From assembly GCA_900757905.1 (NCBI GenBank), contig CAAEPN010000167.1, forward strand, positions 1-12,059: a stretch of DNA of 12,059 bases, written 5' to 3'. A program made the translations under genes and the position numbers. Every line of letters starts with the position of its first letter. Position 1 is the first letter of the stretch. The DNA comes from Clostridia bacterium. Its GTDB lineage: Bacteria; Bacillota; Clostridia; Oscillospirales; CAG-382. This document shows positions 6,837-12,059 of this stretch, piece by piece. The notes beneath the pieces are model-generated. The model searched no databases and was not told the DNA's origin. It saw only the letters and a list, made by a program, of their open reading frames with translations.

Positions 6837-7610
6837 TTGCAGTCCGAAAAAATCCTTTCCAACCTCACGACCTGGCAATTGGGACATAATCTTGCCGTCT
6901 TTACCACGCTCGATTCGACAAGCTCTTACATACGCCGCCATCTGCCTTTTCTGCCGCATGGCTTTACCGTCACAGCCGACGAACAGCTCGATGGACGCGG
7001 ACGCCGCGGAAAGAGTTTTTATTCGCCCAAAAATGACGGTCTGTATTTCAGTTTTCTTTTACGGGACGAGAAATACCGCAACGACCCATTATTTACGATC
7101 CGTATCAGCTACGCAGTCTGCCGGGCAGTGGATAAATTAACCGGCTCGGAGAGCGTCAAGATCAAATGGGTAAATGACCTTTATGCCGGTTCAAAAAAGA
7201 TTGCCGGAATCCTATGCGAAGCACCGGGCGGTGCGCCGGATTGCCGAATCATCGGAATCGGCATAAACTTCACAGTAGACAAAGTGCTTGTGCCGCAGGA
7301 GATTCGGCACAAGATCGGCTCGCTGCGCGATGTGACATCGGAAAAGCTTTCGAAAGAAGCTTTGTGCGCCTACATTTTAAATGAATTGGAAGCCATGTAC
7401 GAAGCTCCGCTTGACGATGAAGCTTTTCTTGCCGACTATCGCCGCCGTTCGGCCGTGCTCGGAAAAGAGATACAGGTTCTGCGCGAAAACACGGAATTGC
7501 GTGCGGCTGCACTTGACATTGCGCCGGACGGCGGACTCATCGTGCGCTATCCGAGCGGCATTACCGAAAAGCTGACAGCCGGTGAGATCAGTATCGTGAT
7601 AAACGGATAG
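6837..7610 (+). CDS. birA: Biotin--[acetyl-CoA-carboxylase] ligase, single-domain type
   Basis: BirA activates biotin with ATP to biotinyl-5'-AMP and attaches it to the lysine of biotin carboxyl carrier domains (acetyl-CoA carboxylase, other carboxylases) in the cytoplasm. The TTG start at 6837 gives 257 residues. Motifs, numbered from that start: the biotinyl-AMP loop GRGRRGKS (53-60), KIKWVNDLY (108-116, normally KWPNDV-like), and KKIAGILCE (120-128) of the catalytic core, then GIGINF and a small C-terminal beta-barrel-like domain (~205-257). There is no N-terminal winged helix, so this is a group I ligase that should not itself repress biotin genes. The start is set by the strong SD and by the catalytic domain beginning at once; the frame continues upstream to 6726, but that ATG lies in the promoter. 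It is divergent from the SRP RNA gene. No biotin synthesis or transport gene is adjacent. Confidence 0.94.
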   Translation: MQSEKILSNLTTWQLGHNLAVFTTLDSTSSYIRRHLPFLPHGFTVTADEQLDGRGRRGKSFYSPKNDGLYFSFLLRDEKYRNDPLFTIRISYAVCRAVDKLTGSESVKIKWVNDLYAGSKKIAGILCEAPGGAPDCRIIGIGINFTVDKVLVPQEIRHKIGSLRDVTSEKLSKEALCAYILNELEAMYEAPLDDEAFLADYRRRSAVLGKEIQVLRENTELRAAALDIAPDGGLIVRYPSGITEKLTAGEISIVING

Positions 7611-7651
7611 CGTTTTGACCGCTAAACTGCAAAAAATGAAATACACAAAGA

Positions 7652-7688
7652 CAAGACCGGACGTCCTAAAACAGAACGTCCGGTCTTG
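7652..7688 (+). terminator. Hairpin downstream of birA, probable terminator
   Basis: Perfect 13-bp GC-rich stem (7652-7664 with 7676-7688), 11-nt loop, 41 bp after the birA stop. The following sequence is only moderately T-rich (CGGTTTGCTATTTGTTG), so termination efficiency is uncertain. Confidence 0.6.
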
Positions 7689-7728
7689 CGGTTTGCTATT
7701 TGTTGTATAACAATTGGCTTATTATGCG

Positions 7729-7762
7729 AAACGACCGTGCTTTCCCGTAAACACGGTCGTTT
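7729..7762. terminator. Hairpin downstream of the secreted-protein gene
   Basis: Perfect 11-bp stem AAACGACCGTG (7729-7739) with its complement at 7752-7762, 12-nt loop. It is 30 bp past the stop of the minus-strand gene and may end that unit; the U-tract is short (TTT), so this is a weak or stabilising 3' hairpin. It could also serve the plus strand. Confidence 0.5.
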
Positions 7763-7792
7763 GCTTGTTTAGTGATCTTCTGACAGCGTCAA

Positions 7793-9259
7793 TTATTTGC
7801 TGGCAGGAACGATGATGTCATCAACATAACCGTAGTTGTAATCGAGACCGGCGTCAAGAGCGGTGAAGCTCATGCTACCCCAATCGATCACATCGTTTAC
7901 ATAGCCGGAGAATGTAGCTCTGTAAACTTCGTTGCTGTTGAGCGGCTTGCCTTCAAGTGTACCGGAAATGACCTTCTGGCCGTTGATCCACTTTTCGCTG
8001 TAATTGATCTGACCAAAGACGTTGGACGGATAAGCGGTGTGGACTAAGTGGCTGTAGAATTCAACACCGTTGTGGAAGAGATGTTCGGTAACATCAACAA
8101 GGAATTCGAACTTGCCGACATTTGCATTCCATGCAGCCGGAGTCTTGGTGTTGAGTGCATAAGTATAGGTAGCGGTAACATTTGCAGTTGCATAGTTGCC
8201 GTCCGGACCGATCACATAGCGATATACATACGGACGGTTAACACCCGGAGCAACATAGCTGCCATCGAGAAGAACATCGTCAACCTTTAATACCTGGAAG
8301 TAACGGTAAGGAGCAGCGCATTCAAAGCCTGCGTCAACCCATTCGGTCTTCATGGTAGCGCAAGAACCGTCGTAAGCGTAGATGTGCTTAACAAGTTCTG
8401 CTACAGCGTAGTTAGCAAGAGTCGGTTCTTTGGAATCTGCTGCAGAGTAAACTGCTGCGAATTCATTGCCTTTGGAAACAGAGCCGTCGAAGTTGAACTT
8501 CGGGCCGGAAACGACAAGAGAGAAGCTCTTCTTGACGTCGATGGACTTCTTGCCCAAGCCGGTCATGTTGGTAACAGCGTTTGCATTTAAAGCGCCGACA
8601 ATGGTGTTCGAGCCGTATCCGTTATCATAATAGATATTGGAATCGGTGTTGGTGTACTTAACGAGTCCCGGATTTTCAACCGGCATATAAGAAACGTTGT
8701 TGCCCTTGCCGACTCTCCAAAGACCGAAGCCGTAGTAATTGCTGTATTCGGAGGTTACGGTTGCAACATCGCCTGCGTACTGGGTCGGATAGGTTTCATC
8801 CGTATACCAGCCTAAAAGCGGGAGATTAGCCTGCTTGCGGCTGAAAATTCTGTGAGGAATGCAGAGTTCCCACATATAGTTGGTATCTCTGTAAGCAACT
8901 TTTTCCTGAACACCGGTGTAAAGAACCTTGCCGGTATTGACGCCATTTGCCAGAACGCTGACATATTGGCGGTTCGGCCAAGCCTTTTCCGTTTCGGGAG
9001 CGGTAAAGGTTGCCGTTGCATACGGCTCAAGGCCGTAAAGTTCTGCGGTTCTGGCATCAACCACAACGCCGGTGCTGAGTCCGTTGTCATCGTACTGTTC
9101 ATAGACAACGCCTACGCGGTAAGCACCAAAGGCTTCTTTTTCGAGGACGGAGGTATCATAACCCTTGATCCGCCATTCAAGTGCGCTTGCCCCAACCGCA
9201 CTCGAAACGCTGAGCACAACGGCTGCAACGCCCGTGACCAGTTTCTTCATGTTTGACAT
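7793..9259 (-). CDS. Exported protein of unknown function (488 aa)
   Basis: I do not recognise a family. The start MSNMKK at 9259 is preceded by AAGGAG at 12 nt, and upstream frame to 9406 lies in the promoter region. Residues 1-26 form a clear signal peptide: KK at 5-6, a hydrophobic core (7-19) and an AxA cleavage site ASA (24-26). The mature part is rich in Tyr, Asn, Val and Thr, with few Cys and no further membrane span, SLH, LPXTG or dockerin motif, so it is probably released or held non-covalently. Alternating short polar and aromatic stretches suggest beta-sandwich folds. A strong sigma-A-like promoter lies directly upstream and gives a leader of about 57 nt; a hairpin follows the stop. 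The gene is on the same strand as, and downstream of, the LytTR regulator, with no clear terminator between them, so it is a candidate target or read-through partner. Function is unknown. Confidence 0.82.
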   Translation of the reverse strand: MSNMKKLVTGVAAVVLSVSSAVGASALEWRIKGYDTSVLEKEAFGAYRVGVVYEQYDDNGLSTGVVVDARTAELYGLEPYATATFTAPETEKAWPNRQYVSVLANGVNTGKVLYTGVQEKVAYRDTNYMWELCIPHRIFSRKQANLPLLGWYTDETYPTQYAGDVATVTSEYSNYYGFGLWRVGKGNNVSYMPVENPGLVKYTNTDSNIYYDNGYGSNTIVGALNANAVTNMTGLGKKSIDVKKSFSLVVSGPKFNFDGSVSKGNEFAAVYSAADSKEPTLANYAVAELVKHIYAYDGSCATMKTEWVDAGFECAAPYRYFQVLKVDDVLLDGSYVAPGVNRPYVYRYVIGPDGNYATANVTATYTYALNTKTPAAWNANVGKFEFLVDVTEHLFHNGVEFYSHLVHTAYPSNVFGQINYSEKWINGQKVISGTLEGKPLNSNEVYRATFSGYVNDVIDWGSMSFTALDAGLDYNYGYVDDIIVPASK

Positions 9260-9323
9260 AAGTCTGTCCAACTCCTTAAATAAAAATAAATATGGTGTAG
9301 CAAACCGGTGTTTGTACGATATT

Positions 9324-9352
9324 ATTATAAACATAAAGGTATTCAAATTCAA
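9324..9352 (-). promoter_or_regulatory. Promoter of the exported unknown protein
   Basis: Minus strand: -35 TTGAAT (9347-9352), 17-bp spacer, consensus -10 TATAAT (9324-9329). It sits between the LytTR gene stop and the signal-peptide ORF, so the secreted protein can be expressed independently of the upstream pair. Confidence 0.8.
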
Positions 9353-9402
9353 TAGAATCCGACAATCAGTTGTTTTACGGGAATAATTAACCAAACGCGT
9401 CC

Positions 9403-10176
9403 TCAAACCGGGACATTTATCCGACTAAATTCCCGTTTATCAGTCGTTATTTCTTCTGCCGCACATTCGACATAAGTCTCCACTTCCCGACATCGGCTCT
9501 TGGACACCGGAATTTCAAGCTCACTGCCGCGCAGACGAAGGCACATTTTGGTCTTGAAAAAGGCTTCGATACGATGCCGGTTGACTAAAAAGCCGCTGTG
9601 ACAGCGTAAGAAAAAGTCGCGATACCGCTTTTCCAGCATTCCGAGCGAGCCGTAAAACGCGATTTCTCCCTCTTTTTCGGTACAGCAAACGACTTTTTTC
9701 TCTAACGCCGTAAAATACAGAATATTGCTTGCCCGGACAACGGTACGCGCACCGCGCGTTTTCAAGAGTATCTGCGGATCATCCGGCAGCGACCGGCGCG
9801 TCGCTTCAAAGCGCGTGATATCGCTAAGCAATGCGCGCAGTTCGCTTTCATCCACCGGCTTGAGCAAAAATCCGCTCGGCCGCACCAGCTTTTTATAGCA
9901 GAACGCGATATCGGCCGGCGACGGTGCAAGAAAGCAGATATGACAGGCTTCACTGTTTTCCCGGATACGTCTTGCAAGTGTGAGAAAATTGCCGCCGGCT
10001 GTCTTATAGCGTGTATCGATAAAGAATACCGTATCGTCAAACGGTTCCATGCCGCCGATGATCCAATTTAACGAAGGATTTTTAACGATCTGTACATTTT
10101 CTCCGAGAACCAGTCCTAACATCCGCTCAAATTGAGTAACATATACAGAGTCGTTGTCAAATACAATGATCTTCAT
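9403..10176 (-). CDS. LytTR-family response regulator (REC-LytTR)
   Basis: Cytoplasmic DNA-binding response regulator of the AgrA/LytR type. The N-terminal receiver (1-~120) has acidic-pocket residues D7 and D9 (IVFDND), the phosphoacceptor D54 (VFFIDTRY) and K106-P107 (GFLLKPVD). The C-terminal LytTR domain (~135-240) shows the typical segment FLRCHSGFLVNRHRI (189-203). Length 257 is normal. ATG at 10176 has AAAGGA 7 nt upstream. The gene begins 24 bp after the stop of the esterase-like gene, so the two are almost certainly cotranscribed. No sensor kinase lies in the window, so its partner is elsewhere or outside the window, or the regulator may be an orphan. LytTR regulators usually control exported or surface functions from pairs of ~9-bp repeats; no convincing pair was found beside the 9347 promoter. 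Its target is unknown. Confidence 0.92.
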   Translation of the reverse strand: MKIIVFDNDSVYVTQFERMLGLVLGENVQIVKNPSLNWIIGGMEPFDDTVFFIDTRYKTAGGNFLTLARRIRENSEACHICFLAPSPADIAFCYKKLVRPSGFLLKPVDESELRALLSDITRFEATRRSLPDDPQILLKTRGARTVVRASNILYFTALEKKVVCCTEKEGEIAFYGSLGMLEKRYRDFFLRCHSGFLVNRHRIEAFFKTKMCLRLRGSELEIPVSKSRCREVETYVECAAEEITTDKREFSRINVPV

Positions 10177-10200
10177 ACAAAATTCCTTTCCTTAATTATG

Positions 10201-12000
10201 TCAAATCGATTCCGATAATTTATTTTTTCTCTTCCGACGGCAGATATAAATTAGCCCGGCTGCCGCCGCAAGCGCGAAAACGCCAAAAAGAACACGATAT
10301 CGCCAGATCACTTGGAAAATCCGCACGGCACAGGTATGTAACGCAGCCGATATGCTGACCGGGAATTCCTTTAGATCGACCGAAAAAGCGCAGGCCGGAA
10401 TCCCGGCGGCATTACAGAGCGTCGCGTCCGTACCGAACACAGACGCCGTTTCCGACGCATAGCGAAGCCGATAAATGGGTGCGGAAGCGGTAACACGCAC
10501 GCAGTCCGGCGATACGATCTCGCACAAAACGTCTAACGGCTCCCACTTTTCGCCGATTGCGTCAAATCCTTTTAACGCGCCGTTTGCGCGCAAACCGCCG
10601 CTTGCGCGCCCGAAATACACATGATAGGCGTACCCTTCGGCGTCGATCGGTTCAGCGCGCAAAAAAGTCGGCGCGACCACCGTCCGGTATTCCGAAAAGT
10701 CCCATTCGCCCGCCGCAGCCATTTGCGCAAGCCGCTCGGCGATAGCCGGTTTGTTATTCGGATGAAGATTATTGGCATAAAGCGCGTCGCTCCAAAGATC
10801 GGAGGTGGCGCAGATATAACAGTTTTTCAGTTTGGACGGCAGTGTGCCGCTCACCGCGCGCACCATGCCGAAATCGATATACTGCCACAGAGAAGCGTCC
10901 ACACCATCGGGCGCCGGAAAGCACGGCGGCAGTTCTACAAGATAGAACGGAAAATCGGCATAGGACGTTTGCGCTTTATCGGCACGAAGCTGCTCGGCAA
11001 ACACCAGAAACCCGTCGGCATATTCGGAATAATAGGCGGCATTGGCTTCGCCCTGATACCAGATGACGCCGCGTATCGGAAATTTTAGTAACGGTTCGAT
11101 AAAGTTTGCGTAAATGCTGCTCTTATCGCCGTAGCCGCTGAGCTTTTCCGCGTTTTTCGGCTGCACGAACGAGCGCAGCTCCCTGCCGCCGAAGCCGAGC
11201 GAAATGACCCCAATCGGGATCTGTTCGCCACCGAGTTTGCATAAACGTTCTGCAAAGCAAATGCCGAGCGCGGAAGCACCTAAAACCTCCGTATGCGCGG
11301 CCTTGCGCCACAGCTTGGCATACGGCGTATAGCGGTCAAGCGCGGAAGAAGCTGGCTTTTTCTTTTGCTCCACCTCTTCAAGATCGCCATTATCAAAACT
11401 CAAGAAGCGTACCCGTTCTTCCCAAACGCCGTCATAGACCGGCATTTGCCCGTCCGGAAGCGACGCACAGCTGTATTCCACGTTAGACTGCCCGGCTACA
11501 AGCCAAACATCTCCGATGAGGATATCCTCAAACGCACGACGTTTGGCTGCGGCCGAGCCGTAGACCTCTAAGGTAAGAGACTCGGCCGACGCGCACCGCG
11601 CGGCAAGCGTAATGCTCCAACATCCGTTTTCCACAACCGCCGTGCCATAGGAATCCGCAAGCTTTGCACCCACCACAGCGCCCTCTTCGGAGCCGGTTCC
11701 CCATATGCAGATCGGTTCGTTCTGCTGTAAAACCATGTGATCCGAAAAAACTCCGGCAACCGCAAAATCGGTCGCGGTCGGTTCGGCAAGCGTTTCCGCG
11801 CCGCAAAATAACGCAAGGGCTGCAAATAGACCACTGGCAAACAAAGAAAATACAGCTTTTTTACACCGAAAAAAAGAAGAAAATCGGGAAAATTCGACAG
11901 TTTTTTGCGGCGATTCCGTAAAGCCGTCCAAGCGGTCGCTCCTCTTTGCCAATTCCTGTGTAGCCGTTTTTTTTCGGTATTTTTCTCTTGCTTTCTGCAT
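10201..12000 (-). CDS. Membrane-anchored sialate O-acetylesterase-like SGNH protein
   Basis: Sialate O-acetylesterases of this SGNH class remove O-acetyl groups from sialic acids or other sugars outside the cell. The 599-residue product shows GQSNVEY (170-176, nucleophile S172; usually GQSNM), GVIWYQGEANA (311-321, the family hallmark, usually GESNA) and the block with the catalytic histidine, NNLHPNNK (410-417, H413). The position before the Leu-His, usually Asp (DxH), is Asn here. The ends are unusual: ~47 basic, polar residues precede a hydrophobic segment (~49-66), and a C-terminal span (~570-587) is followed by RRKRKNK, so both ends may lie in the cytoplasm with the enzyme domain outside. 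The start at 12000 (MQKAREK) is chosen for GGAG at 9 nt; another ATG 11 codons upstream has no SD. It is the upstream gene of an operon with the LytTR regulator. Activity cannot be judged from sequence. Confidence 0.88.
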   Translation of the reverse strand: MQKAREKYRKKTATQELAKRSDRLDGFTESPQKTVEFSRFSSFFRCKKAVFSLFASGLFAALALFCGAETLAEPTATDFAVAGVFSDHMVLQQNEPICIWGTGSEEGAVVGAKLADSYGTAVVENGCWSITLAARCASAESLTLEVYGSAAAKRRAFEDILIGDVWLVAGQSNVEYSCASLPDGQMPVYDGVWEERVRFLSFDNGDLEEVEQKKKPASSALDRYTPYAKLWRKAAHTEVLGASALGICFAERLCKLGGEQIPIGVISLGFGGRELRSFVQPKNAEKLSGYGDKSSIYANFIEPLLKFPIRGVIWYQGEANAAYYSEYADGFLVFAEQLRADKAQTSYADFPFYLVELPPCFPAPDGVDASLWQYIDFGMVRAVSGTLPSKLKNCYICATSDLWSDALYANNLHPNNKPAIAERLAQMAAAGEWDFSEYRTVVAPTFLRAEPIDAEGYAYHVYFGRASGGLRANGALKGFDAIGEKWEPLDVLCEIVSPDCVRVTASAPIYRLRYASETASVFGTDATLCNAAGIPACAFSVDLKEFPVSISAALHTCAVRIFQVIWRYRVLFGVFALAAAAGLIYICRRKRKNKLSESI

Positions 12001-12059
12001 GAATCTTATCTCCAGCTTTTTGATGTCGTTCATATTTTGTTATCTGAAAACACGATATA

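Noticed and set aside
9353..9402. LytTR-binding repeats upstream of the secreted gene's -35
   Set aside because: Isolated partial matches such as TCAGTTGTT and TTTGGTTAAT occur, but not two copies in the required spacing. The evidence is too weak to call an operator.
11787..11815. Lipobox at the Cys ending the first hydrophobic segment of the esterase
   Set aside because: The residues before the Cys are L-A-L-F, not L-[AS]-[GA]-C, and the N-tail is too long for a lipoprotein signal peptide.

Overview
The window looks like chromosomal DNA of a low-to-mid-GC Gram-positive bacterium, most likely a gut-type clostridium (Bacillota, Clostridia). The pointers are an S-layer-homology (SLH) surface protein, SpoVG, AGGAG-type ribosome binding sites, sigma-A-like promoters and a large SRP RNA of the Gram-positive type. 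I see no mobile element, CRISPR array or tRNA. The species cannot be named from the sequence alone.

Layout. (1) Bases 1-4164, plus: the 3' part of a very large secreted SLH protein. It carries two beta-sandwich-like modules, a GH99/WbsX-like catalytic module, two related CBM-like repeats flanking a copper-amine-oxidase-type stalk domain, and a C-terminal CBM-like module. (2) 4170-5761, minus: murC (peptidoglycan precursor synthesis), followed by a strong terminator hairpin and a 31-codon membrane microprotein gene missed by length cut-offs. A bidirectional terminator separates the microprotein gene from the SLH gene. (3) 5762-6220: a short divergent region with a palindrome, then spoVG (plus) with its Shine-Dalgarno sequence in the loop of a predicted leader hairpin, and a terminator. 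(4) 6222-6740: an SRP RNA gene on the minus strand with two good promoters, back to back with the promoter of birA. (5) 6837-7610, plus: birA, a single-domain biotin ligase starting at TTG. (6) 7611-7792: two hairpins between convergent genes. (7) 7793-12000, minus: read in transcription order, a membrane-anchored sialate O-acetylesterase-like SGNH protein, a LytTR response regulator 24 bp downstream, and, after its own sigma-A-like promoter, an unrecognised exported 488-residue protein.

How they fit. The central block is housekeeping: wall precursor synthesis, a developmental and RNA-binding regulator, protein targeting and biotinylation. Both flanks encode exported or surface proteins, two of them probably acting on glycans. 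The pairing of a LytTR regulator with an anchored esterase, and the lack of a clear terminator before the unknown secreted gene, suggest a small surface-function regulatory unit. That link is inference. The least described items are the 31-aa microprotein, the unknown secreted protein, and the esterase-LytTR pair.
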